DNA of 64,000 nucleotides from RBG-13-68-16 sp050018455 (GCA_050018455.1 JBEKAA010000022.1:17010-81009), one strand, 5' to 3'; positions 50,310 through 59,420 are shown, counted from the first letter of the stretch. Translations and numbers: made by a program. The notes: a model not told the origin generated them from the sequence alone.

Positions 50310-50840
50310 CTACGCGGTCTTGCGGCCCGGGGCGAGGACCATCGTGAGGTCGCGCCCCTCGAGCGGCCCGGCGTCGCGCTCGAGGCGGATCAGGTCGGAC
50401 AGCTCTTCCTTGATCCGCTCCAGCACCTCATAGCCGTTTTCCGGGCGTCGCATCTCGCGGCGGCGGAACATGATCGTCACTTTGACGTGCTTTCCCTGCT
50501 CGAGAAACCTGCGCACGAGGCCAAGCTTGGTGTGGAAGTCGTGGTCCGCGACGCCCGGCCGGAACTTGATCTCCTTGACCTCGATCTGGTGCTCCTTGCG
50601 GCGCGCCAGTCGGGCCTTCTTCTCCTGTTCGTAGCGGTACTTCCCCCAGTCCATGATCTTGCAGACGATGGGGCGGGCGGTGGGGGCGACCTCGACGAGA
50701 TCGAGGCCGCGCGTGCGGGCGAGCGCCAGGGCTTCTTCCACTGGAACGATGCCGACCTGGGAGCCGTCGGCGTCCACGAGACGTACCGGCGAGAGCCGGA
50801 TCATCTCATTGATGCGTGTGCGATCACGTTCGTCGGCGAT
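50310..50840 (-). CDS. infC: Translation initiation factor IF-3 (probable ATC start)
   Basis: Prevents premature subunit joining and checks start codons. 176 residues: RINEMIRLSPVRLVDADGSQ at the N-terminus, IVCKIMDWGKYRYEQEKK linker, and KEIKFRPGVADHDFHTKL in the C-terminal domain. No ATG/GTG/TTG with a ribosome-binding site lies at the right place. ATC, six nt after GAGGAGGAGG, gives IADERDRTRINE and a normal length. Near-cognate starts are characteristic of infC, where IF-3 represses its own translation. rpmI/rplT are not adjacent. Confidence 0.93.
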   Translation of the reverse strand: MADERDRTRINEMIRLSPVRLVDADGSQVGIVPVEEALALARTRGLDLVEVAPTARPIVCKIMDWGKYRYEQEKKARLARRKEHQIEVKEIKFRPGVADHDFHTKLGLVRRFLEQGKHVKVTIMFRRREMRRPENGYEVLERIKEELSDLIRLERDAGPLEGRDLTMVLAPGRKTA

Positions 50841-50855
50841 GAGAGCCTCCTCCTC

Positions 50856-50876
50856 GGGCGGATCGGTGACCCGCCC
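50856..50876 (-). promoter_or_regulatory. Leader hairpin directly upstream of the infC ribosome-binding site
   Basis: GGGCGG/CCGCCC stem with a 9-nt loop, ending just before the GAGGAGGAGG site; it could modulate infC translation. A TATACT on the minus strand (50911-50906) is a likely -10 about 65 nt before the start. Confidence 0.4.
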
Positions 50877-50984
50877 CCGTCCTAGCGATGGAGCTGGACC
50901 GCGTGAGTATATCAAAGGCCCGCAAAGCAACCGGCCACAGGGCTCGGGAACGCCGGCAGCGGACCAAGCGGGGAGCGGGGGCCG

Positions 50985-51134
50985 TTCGGAGGTTCCTTGG
51001 AGAAGTAAAAGGGGAAAGGTCAAGGGTCAAACGGAAGACGAGACCGTGCAACTCCCTTGGGCTTGGCGCGTCGTGCTTTCCCTTTGACCTCTTACGTTTG
51101 ACGTCTTACCTCTCCCCGCCGAACCTTCGAACTG
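50985..51134. repeat. Nested array B-C-loop-C'-B'
   Basis: CGTTCGGAGGTTCC, AAAGGTCAAGGGTCAAACGG, loop ending GGCGCGTCGTGC (related to other arrays), then TCCCTTTGACCTCTTACG and CGAACCTTCGAACTG. Confidence 0.75.
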
Positions 51135-51599
51135 TCAGGCCCGCCTGGAACCGCCTGCCGCGAGCCAGCGCGCGTGCTCGACCTTGATGCAGCGGTCCAT
51201 CACGACGGCGATGCCGGCGGCGCGGGCCCTCTCGGCTGCGGCGTTGTGGACGATGCCGAGTTGCATCCACACCGCTCGCGCACGACGCGCGATCGAAACC
51301 TCGACGACCGCCGGCACGAAGTCGGGCTTGCGGAAGACGTCCACAACGTCGATTGTGAGGTCGGCAGGGATCGAGGCCAGATCCGGGTAGCTGGTCTCTC
51401 CGAGGATCTTTCCGACCGCCGGGTTCACCGGGATGATCCGGTAACCGTTCCGGCGCAGATAGTCGGCGACGCGATACGAGTCGCGATCGGGCTTGTCGGA
51501 GAGTCCGACCACCGCGACGGTCCTTGAGGTCGCCAGGATGCCGTCGATCTCGCGATCGCTCGCGTTGGAAAGCGGGAGTTCACAACTCTGCTCGCCCAT
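51135..51599 (-). CDS. CoA-binding domain protein (YccU type)
   Basis: 154 residues, single Rossmann CoA-binding domain: TVAVVGLSDKPDRDSYRVA (nucleotide loop), GYRIIPVNPAV, DVVDVFRKPDFVP and VWMQLGIVHNAAAERA. Similar to YccU, a stand-alone CoA-binding protein of unclear function. GCAGGGAGGTACTC before the ATG. Located 15 nt after the MFS gene stop on the same strand; likely one operon. Confidence 0.87.
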   Translation of the reverse strand: MGEQSCELPLSNASDREIDGILATSRTVAVVGLSDKPDRDSYRVADYLRRNGYRIIPVNPAVGKILGETSYPDLASIPADLTIDVVDVFRKPDFVPAVVEVSIARRARAVWMQLGIVHNAAAERARAAGIAVVMDRCIKVEHARWLAAGGSRRA

Positions 51600-51614
51600 G
51601 AGTACCTCCCTGCT

Positions 51615-52817
51615 TCAGTAACGCGGCGGTTCCGCCCCCTGGGCGGTCGCAGACCGCTGCCGGAGGACGAACCCGAACCCGATCGCGGCAGCAGCGCTGA
51701 GGACGGCGGCGCCCAGGGGCGGCGCCGCCACGCCCCATGCGCCGAGAGCCAGCTCCGCGCTGATGGGGCCGATGACCCTGGCGAGCGAGCCGATCCCCTG
51801 GAACGCGCCGAGCGCTGCGCCCTGCTCGTCGGCGCGCGCGCTGCGCGAGACAAGTGACGACAGGGAGGGCATGGTCAGGCCGGAGCCGAGCGATGCCAAG
51901 GGCAGAACCGCCATGACGCCCGCGAGGGTGTGGGACAGCGCCAGCATCACCAGGCCGGCCGCCGTCGCCACGAGCCCTGCGAAGAGCAGTCTGCGCTCGC
52001 CGAACCGCCGCGTCGCGCGCCCGACAAGCCCGCCCTGCACCCCGGCTGCGAGGACGCCGACGTACACGAACAGGAATCCCACGCCCGAGTGGGGCAGCTG
52101 CAGGCGCTCGTGCAGGAACTGAGCAAACGTCACCTCGAAGGCGGCGAAGCCGGTGACGACGAGGAAGCCGATCGCCAGCAGCGGGGCGAGCTCGGCGTGG
52201 GAGAACGCGAACGCAAGCCGGGCGAACCCCGAAGCGGGGGCCGCGGTGCCGCCGGCCGCGCCGGTGGGTCGCGTCTCGGGCAGGAACAGCAGCGTCATCG
52301 TCCAGGCCGCCACCGAGAAGACCGCGGCACCCCACCCCGGGGCGGCCAAGCTTACCGGCGCGAGCACCCCGGCGAGTGCCGGGCCGGCGATGAAGCCGAG
52401 GCCGAACGCCGCCCCGATCAGTCCCATCCCGTGTGCCCGCTTCTCGGGCGGGGTGGTGTCCGCGATCACTGCCTGGGCGGTGGCGATGTTCCCGCCGCAG
52501 ATGCCGGCCAGCAGGCGGGATGCGAAGAGCCATGCCAGCGAGTGGGCCAGGGCGAACAGCACGAACCCGGTCACCGAGCCGGCGAGGGAGATCAGGAGCA
52601 CCGGGCGTCGGCCGACACGATCCGAGAGCCGGCCCAGGATCGGGGAGAACACGAACTGCATCGCCGAGTACGAAGCCATCAGGAAGCCGAAGACCCACGG
52701 CGCGGGGTGAAATTGCTCGGCGTACAGAGGCAGAAGGGGGATGACGATCCCGAACCCCACCAGGTCGGTGAAGACGATGAGAAAGAGCGTTGTCAGGGTT
52801 CGTCGGGGGGACGGCAT
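51615..52817 (-). CDS. MFS efflux transporter (DHA1, tetracycline-exporter-like)
   Basis: 400 residues, 12 membrane helices. TDLVGFGIVIPLLPLYAE in helix 1, SPILGRLSDRVGRRPVLL (motif A) and RLLAGICGGNIATAQAVIAD (motif C-like region) are typical of TetA/Bmr-type drug:H+ antiporters. Substrate unknown. TGGAGGTGGC before the ATG. Confidence 0.87.
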   Translation of the reverse strand: MPSPRRTLTTLFLIVFTDLVGFGIVIPLLPLYAEQFHPAPWVFGFLMASYSAMQFVFSPILGRLSDRVGRRPVLLISLAGSVTGFVLFALAHSLAWLFASRLLAGICGGNIATAQAVIADTTPPEKRAHGMGLIGAAFGLGFIAGPALAGVLAPVSLAAPGWGAAVFSVAAWTMTLLFLPETRPTGAAGGTAAPASGFARLAFAFSHAELAPLLAIGFLVVTGFAAFEVTFAQFLHERLQLPHSGVGFLFVYVGVLAAGVQGGLVGRATRRFGERRLLFAGLVATAAGLVMLALSHTLAGVMAVLPLASLGSGLTMPSLSSLVSRSARADEQGAALGAFQGIGSLARVIGPISAELALGAWGVAAPPLGAAVLSAAAAIGFGFVLRQRSATAQGAEPPRY

Positions 52818-52864
52818 GCCACCTCCAGCGTCAGCAACGAGTGTACCGGAGAGGCAATTCCGGC

Positions 52865-53140
52865 TGTAGTTTCACAGGTTCGAAGGTTCAACAGCAGCAG
52901 AGGAGCGGAGGTGCAGAGGGGCAGAGGCGAAGAGGGGCAGAGGCGAAGAGGACCGTTCGAAGGTTCACAGGTTCGAGCATTTCTTGAGAAGTGAAAGGGA
53001 AAAGGTCAAAGGTCAAACGAGAGGCAAGGCCCGGGATTAATCCTTGGCGTGTCGTGTCTTCCCTTTGACCTTTTACGTTTGCCCTTTCCCCTTACCGGTC
53101 CAACCCTCGACCCATCGCTGCCCCTCCGCTCCTCCGCACG
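52865..53140. repeat. Nested array B-A-B-C-loop-C'-B'-A'
   Basis: CACAGGTTCGAAGG, GCAGAGGAGCGGAGGTGCAG, GTTCGAAGGTTCACAGGTTC, AAAGGTCAAAGGTCAAACG; loop CAAGGCCCGGGATTAATCC (variant of the shared loop), then TCCCTTTGACCTTTTACG, CCAACCCTCGACC and CCCCTCCGCTCCTCCGC. Confidence 0.8.
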
Positions 53141-53161
53141 CGGTAGGCTAGAATCCGCCGC

Positions 53162-54097
53162 GTGAGACTCGTTTTCTTCGGAACGCCGGAGTTCGCGATC
53201 CCGACGCTGGAGGCGGTCGTGGCGGCCGGGCACGAGATCCTGCTCGTCGTCACGCGGCCCGACCAACCGGCCGGCAGGCACATGCACGTGACCGCGCCTC
53301 CTGTCGTCGACGTCGCGAGGCGCCTTGGCCTGCCCCTGGCGCAGCCCGAGAAGCTCGGTGTGGACGAATTCGTCTCCCGCCTTCGCGCCCTCGCTCCCGA
53401 CGCCGCGGTCGTCGTGGCCTTCGGCCGGATGATCTCTCCGCGGGTGCTGCGAGTCCCCCGGCACGGGTTCGTGAACCTGCACCCGTCGTTGCTCCCGCGC
53501 TATCGGGGCCCTTCCCCGATCGAGTCGGCGATCCTGGCTGGCGACGCCGCGACAGGAGTGACCACGATGCTGCTCGACGAGGGGATGGACACCGGCCCGA
53601 TCCTGCTGCAGCGGGAGACTCCGATCGGTCAGCGCGAGCGCTCGCCGGAGCTCGAGGCGCGTCTGGCCCGCCTCGGCGCCGACTTGATGGCGGAGACGCT
53701 CGCGGGCCTGGCCGCCGAAACCGTCGTGGCGAAGCCGCAGGACGACAGCGCGGCCACCGTCACCGTCAAGCTCGAACGCCGGATGGGTCGGGTCGACTGG
53801 CAGCTCACCGCCCGGGAGTTGTCCAACCGCTGTCGCGCCTTCGACCCCTGGCCCGGTCTCTTCACGAACTTCCGCGGGTCCCGAGTGAAGATCCACGGCC
53901 TCGAGGTGGGCGAGGCGCCGCCGGGCGACGAGGCCCCCGGTACGGTGCTCGACGTTTCGCCTGCGGGGATAGCGGTGCGCGCGGGCAAGGGGACGGTGGC
54001 GGTCGTCACGGAGGTCCAGCGCGAGGGCAAGCGGCGGATGCCTGCGGACGCCTTCATCATCGGAGAAAGGGTTGCACCCGGAGAACACGTCCGTTGA
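53162..54097 (+). CDS. fmt: Methionyl-tRNA formyltransferase
   Basis: Formylates initiator Met-tRNA. 311 residues: VFFGTPEFAIPTLEA, VTRPDQPAGR, VNLHPSLLPRYRGPSPIES (catalytic Asn/His) and LLDEGMDTGPIL (catalytic Asp), C-terminal OB domain. GTG start without Shine-Dalgarno; TAGAAT ends 7 nt before it, suggesting a leaderless message. Overlaps rsmB by 26 nt. Confidence 0.95.
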   Translation: MRLVFFGTPEFAIPTLEAVVAAGHEILLVVTRPDQPAGRHMHVTAPPVVDVARRLGLPLAQPEKLGVDEFVSRLRALAPDAAVVVAFGRMISPRVLRVPRHGFVNLHPSLLPRYRGPSPIESAILAGDAATGVTTMLLDEGMDTGPILLQRETPIGQRERSPELEARLARLGADLMAETLAGLAAETVVAKPQDDSAATVTVKLERRMGRVDWQLTARELSNRCRAFDPWPGLFTNFRGSRVKIHGLEVGEAPPGDEAPGTVLDVSPAGIAVRAGKGTVAVVTEVQREGKRRMPADAFIIGERVAPGEHVR

Positions 54098-55334
54098 CCC
54101 CCGCTTGCAGGCGGTGACGGTTCTCTCGCGGGTCGAGGCGCATTCGGCGCACGCCGCGCGTCTGCTCGGCGGCGCCACACCTGCAGAGCGCGAGCTGGTC
54201 ATGGGCGCGCTGCGCTGGCAACTCACACTGGACCGTCTGCTCGAGCGTCACCTGCGTACACCGATCGGTACGCTCGACGTACGCGTGCGGGCCGTGTTGC
54301 GGGTGGGCCTCTACGAGGCGCGCCGCATGCGCACACCGGCGCCCGTCGCCGTTGCCGAGGCGGTCCGGCTGGCCAAGGCAGTCGCCCCCCGGGCCGCGGG
54401 GCTCGTCAACGCCGTGCTGAGGCGGGCGGTGGGCGAGCCCTGGCCGGACGCGAGCGACGCGACGGTACCTCTCTCGGTCAGGTACTCCCACCCGGAGTGG
54501 CTCGTGGAACGATGGTGCGGCTTTCTCGGCGAGGAGGCCACGGAGGGAGCGCTCGCAGCGGACCAGGAAGGCGCGCCGCTCTACCTTCTGTCGGCCGTCA
54601 GCGCGCTCGGCGACCTCACCGCCGCAGGCTGCGTGCTGCGCGCGCACCGGACGGTGGCTGGCGTCGTCGCAGTGGAGGCGGGCGTGGAGGCGGCGGTGGC
54701 GGCTTTGCAGGCGGGCCGGGCCTATGCCATGGACCCGACGGCGGTGGCCGTGGCGCGAGTGCTGCCCGATGTGAAGGGGACGTTCGTGGATCTGGCGGCA
54801 GCGCCCGGCGGCAAGAGCCTCGTGCTCGCAAGCGAGCGTCCGGGCGGGCACGTTCTGGCTTCCGACCGTCACTTCGGGCGGGTCGTACTCATGCGGCGCA
54901 ACCTTGGCCTCGCCGGCCGGCCGCTCGCCCTGACGGTCGCGGATGCCGGCGCGCCCCCGTTCCGTCCGGCGAGCTGCCTGGCCGTGGTGCTCGACGCGCC
55001 GTGCTCCGGCACCGGCACGCTGCGCCGTCACCCCGAGATCCGCTGGCGGCTGCGTCCGGGCGACCTGACGGCGCTCTCCGCCACGCAGCGGCGGTTGGCG
55101 GCCGCGGCGAGCGAGTTGGTCGCGCCCGGAGGGGTGCTGCTTTATGCGACCTGTTCTCTCGAGCCGGAGGAGAACTCCGAGGTCCTGGCGGGGCTCCCCC
55201 TGGAGGTCGTTCCGCTGACGGCTCGGCTACCGGACAGGTTGGTCCGGATCGAGCTGCCAAGCGGCGGAGCCGTGATCCCTCCCGGTGCCGACGGCGATGG
55301 TTTTACCGTGCACCTGCTGCGAAAGCGGGCGTGA
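54072..55334 (+). CDS. rsmB: 16S rRNA (cytosine-C5)-methyltransferase
   Basis: Methylates C967 of 16S rRNA. 420 residues: N-terminal NusB-like RNA-binding domain (about 1-130) and RsmB methyltransferase with DLAAAPGGKSL (SAM), VVLDAPCSGTGTLRRHPEIRW (catalytic Cys region) and LLYATCSLEPEEN (second Cys). TTG start within fmt; GGAGAAAGGG precedes it. fmt-rsmB pairing is common in bacteria. Confidence 0.93.
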   Translation: MHPENTSVDPRLQAVTVLSRVEAHSAHAARLLGGATPAERELVMGALRWQLTLDRLLERHLRTPIGTLDVRVRAVLRVGLYEARRMRTPAPVAVAEAVRLAKAVAPRAAGLVNAVLRRAVGEPWPDASDATVPLSVRYSHPEWLVERWCGFLGEEATEGALAADQEGAPLYLLSAVSALGDLTAAGCVLRAHRTVAGVVAVEAGVEAAVAALQAGRAYAMDPTAVAVARVLPDVKGTFVDLAAAPGGKSLVLASERPGGHVLASDRHFGRVVLMRRNLGLAGRPLALTVADAGAPPFRPASCLAVVLDAPCSGTGTLRRHPEIRWRLRPGDLTALSATQRRLAAAASELVAPGGVLLYATCSLEPEENSEVLAGLPLEVVPLTARLPDRLVRIELPSGGAVIPPGADGDGFTVHLLRKRA

Positions 55335-55455
55335 CCGGCGCGCCGGGTTACACTTGGAAGGACAGCTGGGTCGCGTCGGCTGGTTGACGCGCCGCAACAA
55401 CGACTACGCGTGGGAAGGTGCCGGCGGTGCCTGCATCGTCCCATGGAGGAGAGGC

Positions 55456-55740
55456 ATGGCGGGCAAGACGGAATTGGTCGAGCGCATCGCGTTCGAGACC
55501 GGGCTTCCGAAGGCGCACGCAGCGCGTGCGATCGAGGTCATGATCGATACGATGGCGGAGTGGCTCGGCACAGGGGAGCGCGTGGCGATCCCCGGGCTGG
55601 GCAGCTTCTACACCTCCGAGCGCCCCGCGCGGGAGGTTCGCAACCCCCGTACGGGCGCTCTCGTGCGCGTGAGCGCATCTCGAACGGTCCGCTTCCGTCC
55701 CGGCAAGGAGCTCAAGGGCGTCGTCAACACGAGGCGGTAA
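55456..55740 (+). CDS. HU/IHF-family DNA-binding protein
   Basis: 94-residue histone-like protein: GKTELVERIAFETGLPKAHA, IPGLGSFYTSERPAREVRNP (beta-arm and DNA-bending Pro) and the C-terminal FRPGKELK. GGAGGAGAGGC precedes the ATG. Nucleoid-associated; whether HU or IHF-like cannot be decided. Confidence 0.92.
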   Translation: MAGKTELVERIAFETGLPKAHAARAIEVMIDTMAEWLGTGERVAIPGLGSFYTSERPAREVRNPRTGALVRVSASRTVRFRPGKELKGVVNTRR

Positions 55741-55769
55741 CTGCGAGCCCGCCCCGCTGTCGGGGTCGA

Positions 55770-55890
55770 CTAAAGTCGACAGTTCACAGTTAACAGTTGA
55801 CAGTCAAGAACTCACAGCTCACAGCTGAGTCTCCTCCCTGTCGGTACCTTGGGTGGGTGGGGGAACTGTCAACTGTCAACTGTCGACTGG
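55770..55890. repeat. CAGTTGA/CAGCTCA heptad array
   Basis: GTCGACAGTTCACAGTTAAC and CAGTTGACAGTCAAG on the left, CACAGCTCACAGCTGAG in the middle, then CAACTGTCAACTGTCGACTG on the right. The CTTGGGTGGGTGGGGGAA part matches the loops at 13368 and 26672. Confidence 0.8.
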
Positions 55891-55909
55891 GCGGGTGGGT
55901 GGGGGAAAA

Positions 55910-57610
55910 CTAGTCTTCGAACGCCGAGCCTCCGATGAACTCGCGGAGGATCGAGGTGTGGGGCACCTCGTCGGGGAACACCGGCACGAACCAGCCGAGA
56001 AACTTGAGGAGCCTGTACGCCTCCGTATACGCGGGGTGCTCGCGCGGCACCTCGAGCAGGAAGCGCTCGGCGTAGACGCGCAGCACCGCGGGCTCGTAGA
56101 CAAGCGCCGAGTTGAAGATGACGTCCGCCTCCTCCTGGAACGGGAAGATCCCGCGCGCCTCGCCGCGCCGGACGGCCCCCCACATCTCCAGCGTGCGAGT
56201 CGCCGGATGGCCCCGGAAGAGCCGGTCGCGGACGATCCTGCGGAGGAGCCGGGTGTCCGACGTGAAGATCCGGTTGTGGTCGTCGAGCGTGAGCTGGGTC
56301 AGGGCCGAAATGAACACACGGTACTTGGCCGGCTCGGGCACGGCCTCGGTGAGGCGGTGGTTGAGCGCGTGGATCCCCTCGACGAGCAGCACCTGGTTGG
56401 GCAGCAGGCGCTGCCGGACATAGCGGTCCCGATCGGCGCGCCTGCCGCGGACGAAGTCGTACCGCGGCATCTCCACCTCGTCCCCGCGCAGCAACGCGGC
56501 GAGGTGGGCGTTGAACAGCTCGAGGTCGAGAGCCTCCAGGGCCTCGTAGTCGGGCTTGCCGTCGGCGCCCACCGGCGTGCGGTCCCGGTCGAGGAAGTAG
56601 TTGTCGAGGGAGAGGCCGACGGGCTGGATGCCGTTGACGCGAAGCTGCACCGCGAGGCGGCGGATGAACGTGGATTTCCCCGATGAAGAAGGCCCCGCAA
56701 CCAGGACGAGCCGCACTCTCCCTGACTGCGCCGCGGTGACGTCGGCGATGCCAGCGATCTTCTTCTCGTGGAAACCCTCGGCGATGCGGATCTGTTCCGA
56801 GATCTCTCCCGAGAGGCACATCCGGTTCAAGGAGCCGACGTTGGCGACGCCGAGCACCTCGTTCCAGCGCCGCATCTCGCGGTAGGCGGCGAAAAGCTTG
56901 GGTTGCGGAGCGAGCGGTGGGAGGTGCGCGGCGTCGCCGTTGCGCGGGAAGCGTAACAGGAGGCCGTTCTCGTAGGGAACCACCGCAAACCCGCGCACCC
57001 GGCCGGTCGAAGGGGCGGTGATGTTGTGCGAGATGTCCACGAACGAGCCGCAGCTCACGAGCGCCACGGTGGACGATCGGTGCGTCGCGAGCAAGGCGAG
57101 CTTGGAGTCGTCGCCGCTGGCGCGGAAGATCGCCTCCGCCTCCTCGGTGGTAGCGCGGCGCTTCTCGAAGCGGCGGTTCTCCGAGCAGATCTCGTGCATC
57201 CGCCGTTCGATGGACGCGACGGTCTGAGGTGTCAGCTGCGTCCGCGACTGCCACGAGTAGAAGTACCCGCCGCCGAGCGACTGGCCCACGACGAGCCGCG
57301 CCTCGGGGTAGAGCTCCCGGACCGCCTCCAGCAGGATGATGCTGGCGCTCTGGCGAGCCACGGCCTCCCCTTCGCGGGAGGACGTGCGGACAACCTCCAG
57401 GTCCACCTGGAATCCGAGGATAGGGAAGTCGAGCATCACGAGGCGTCGGTTGACCAACGCGGCCAGAGCGTCGCGCGGGACGGCGCCGAGAGTCTGGGTG
57501 AGGAACTGTTCCACCGTGGTGCCGCTCGCGACCTGACGGCGCTCGCCTGCGAAGCTCACCACCACGGTCTCGTGACCCACGGCCACCTCCGGTTCGAGAT
57601 TGTAGGTCAT
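55910..57610 (-). CDS. Nucleoside kinase with TGS-like N-terminal domain
   Basis: 566 residues. N-terminal TGS/ThrRS-editing-like part (VVVSFAGERRQVASGTTVEQF; RTSSREGEAVARQSASIILL with a HxxxH-less editing region), then a uridine/phosphoribulokinase-type P-loop kinase with VAGPSSSGKSTFIRRL (Walker A), LSLDNYFLDRDRTP and VLLVEGIHALN. This architecture is known for bacterial nucleoside kinases related to uridine kinase. Substrate not certain. Weak Shine-Dalgarno before the ATG. Divergent from cysE. Confidence 0.88.
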   Translation of the reverse strand: MTYNLEPEVAVGHETVVVSFAGERRQVASGTTVEQFLTQTLGAVPRDALAALVNRRLVMLDFPILGFQVDLEVVRTSSREGEAVARQSASIILLEAVRELYPEARLVVGQSLGGGYFYSWQSRTQLTPQTVASIERRMHEICSENRRFEKRRATTEEAEAIFRASGDDSKLALLATHRSSTVALVSCGSFVDISHNITAPSTGRVRGFAVVPYENGLLLRFPRNGDAAHLPPLAPQPKLFAAYREMRRWNEVLGVANVGSLNRMCLSGEISEQIRIAEGFHEKKIAGIADVTAAQSGRVRLVLVAGPSSSGKSTFIRRLAVQLRVNGIQPVGLSLDNYFLDRDRTPVGADGKPDYEALEALDLELFNAHLAALLRGDEVEMPRYDFVRGRRADRDRYVRQRLLPNQVLLVEGIHALNHRLTEAVPEPAKYRVFISALTQLTLDDHNRIFTSDTRLLRRIVRDRLFRGHPATRTLEMWGAVRRGEARGIFPFQEEADVIFNSALVYEPAVLRVYAERFLLEVPREHPAYTEAYRLLKFLGWFVPVFPDEVPHTSILREFIGGSAFED

Positions 57611-57686
57611 TCGCCGGCGGGAGCAGAATGTAGAATCAACGCATAGTCCGCTGTGCCTCCCTTGTGGTCGGCGGCGAGGAGCTGAG

Positions 57687-58622
57687 GTGGCGAATAACGC
57701 TTTCACGGCGAGGATCGTACGCGCCATCGAGACGATCACGCGGCGTGTCGAAGAGCGGGGGGAGCCCCTGTTCCACGGCGGCGAGGAGCCCCTGCCCCAG
57801 AAGCGCGAGGTGATCTCGATCCTCCGCGGGTTGCAGGAAGTGATCTACCCGGGCTACTTTGGTGATCAGTCGCTCTACCGCGAGTACCTCCACGGCCACC
57901 TCGGCGACCAGCTCTTCGCCCTCTCGAGGAAGCTGGAGGCCGAAGTCTGCCGGGCGCTCGCGGCCAACTGCGGCCGGCGCGGCGGCTCCGCCGGCCCGGG
58001 GCTCAAGGCCGGCGAGGTGGTCACCGCCTTCCTCGAGCGGCTGCCGGATGTGATGGACCTGATCGCCGCCGACGTCGAGGCGGCGTACGAGGGCGATCCG
58101 GCCGCGACATGCCTCGAGGAGGTGATCCTCGCGTATCCCGGCGTCAAGGCGGTGTTCACCTACCGCATCGCGCACCTGCTTCACGGGCTCGGCGTGCCGC
58201 TGGTCCCCAGGATCATGACGGAGTTCGCCCACAACGAGACGGGCGTGGACATTCACCCCAGCGCAACGATCGGCCGGGAGTTCTTCATCGACCACGGGAC
58301 CGGCGTGGTGATCGGCGAGACCACGGTGATCGGCGACCGCGTGAAGCTGTACCAGGGTGTCACGCTGGGTGCGCTCTCCTTCCCGCGAGATGTCCGGGGA
58401 GACCTCGTGCGCGGCACCAAGCGCCATCCGACGCTGGAGGACGAGGTGGTGGTCTACGCCGGCGCCACGATCCTCGGCGGCGGAACCGTGGTCGGGCGTG
58501 GCTCGGTGATCGGGGGCAACGTCTGGCTCACGACCTCCGTGCCGCCCGGCTCCAAGGTGACGTTGTCGCGCGAGCAGATCGGGTACGAGATCACCTCCCG
58601 CGATCCCGAGGACCAGCGTTGA
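57687..58622 (+). CDS. cysE: Serine O-acetyltransferase
   Basis: First step of cysteine synthesis: serine plus acetyl-CoA. 311 residues. Helical N-terminal domain, then VDIHPSATIGREFFIDHGTG and VVIGETTVIGDRVKLYQGV, left-handed beta-helix hexapeptides with the catalytic His/Asp region. C-terminal GSKVTLSREQIG. Length resembles the EpsC-type long serine acetyltransferases. GTG start with GAGGAGCTGAG. TAGAAT at 57631-57636 may be its -10. cysK not in the window. Confidence 0.93.
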   Translation: MANNAFTARIVRAIETITRRVEERGEPLFHGGEEPLPQKREVISILRGLQEVIYPGYFGDQSLYREYLHGHLGDQLFALSRKLEAEVCRALAANCGRRGGSAGPGLKAGEVVTAFLERLPDVMDLIAADVEAAYEGDPAATCLEEVILAYPGVKAVFTYRIAHLLHGLGVPLVPRIMTEFAHNETGVDIHPSATIGREFFIDHGTGVVIGETTVIGDRVKLYQGVTLGALSFPRDVRGDLVRGTKRHPTLEDEVVVYAGATILGGGTVVGRGSVIGGNVWLTTSVPPGSKVTLSREQIGYEITSRDPEDQR

Positions 58623-58656
58623 CCCCGCGCGACGGCGTTTGCTAGGGTGGCGATCC

Positions 58657-59352
58657 ATGTCCCGCCTCCGCTTCGCGGCCGCCGCTCTCCTCGCATCCTC
58701 CTCGGTCCTCGCCCAGGAACCGCTGCCGCCCGGGTTGCACGGCGCTGAGAAGCTCGCCGCGCTGGTCCAGCGTGTGAGCCAGGTGCAGGCGAGCCTCACG
58801 ACGCTGACGGCGGGCTTCGAGCAACGGCGCACGAGCAGGCTGCTGGCCGAGCCCAGCGTCTCGCGCGGCACGTTCTACTTCAAGGCTCCGGACAGCATCC
58901 GCTGGGAGTACGAATCGCCGCGGCGGATGACCGTGCTGCTCACCGGCGGTGTCGCGATCACTTACCGGCCGCTGGAGAAGCGCGCCGAGAGGGTCGAGGT
59001 AGGGCGCGCCCAGCGCCGCGTCTTCAGGTTCGTCTCGGCCGCGGAGCCGCTCGAGAAGCTGAAGTCATATTTCTCGTTCACCTTCCGGGACGCCGGCGGC
59101 ACCTCCAACTACCAGCTCGAGCTGAACCCCACCGCGCACACGATCAAGAAGCGGCTCAAGACCCTCGAGATCGAGATCGACCGGCAGTCGCTGCTGCCGG
59201 TGGCGGTCGCCTACACCGAGACGGACGGCGACAGCACGGCCTACTCGTTCTCCAGGATCGAGATGAACAAGCCCCAGAGTCCGGACCTCTACAACCTCTC
59301 GCTGCCTCCCGACGTCAAGGTCGTGCAGCTGAAGGTGGGGAGCGGGGATTAG
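58657..59352 (+). CDS. lolA: Outer-membrane lipoprotein carrier protein LolA-like
   Basis: Periplasmic chaperone that ferries lipoproteins to the outer membrane. 231 residues with a signal peptide (RLRFAAAALLASSSVLAQ) and the LolA half-barrel: SLTTLTAGFEQRRTSRL, SRGTFYFKAPDSIRWEYESP and the C-terminal SRIEMNKPQSPDLYNLSLPP. TAGGGT ends 8 nt before the ATG. An upstream TTG in frame is unlikely. Supports a diderm cell envelope. Confidence 0.85.
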   Translation: MSRLRFAAAALLASSSVLAQEPLPPGLHGAEKLAALVQRVSQVQASLTTLTAGFEQRRTSRLLAEPSVSRGTFYFKAPDSIRWEYESPRRMTVLLTGGVAITYRPLEKRAERVEVGRAQRRVFRFVSAAEPLEKLKSYFSFTFRDAGGTSNYQLELNPTAHTIKKRLKTLEIEIDRQSLLPVAVAYTETDGDSTAYSFSRIEMNKPQSPDLYNLSLPPDVKVVQLKVGSGD

Positions 59353-59420
59353 CGGGGGACGGGGCACTGGGCTCAGGACACCGGGCACAGGGCACCGGGG
59401 AGACGGCAAGACGAGGATGC
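59353..59420. repeat. GGGCACC-type heptads
   Basis: GGACACCGGGCACAGGGCAC with 7-nt period, single arm, followed by GGGAGACGGCAAGACG. The rest of the gap to 59510 shows nothing. Confidence 0.6.
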
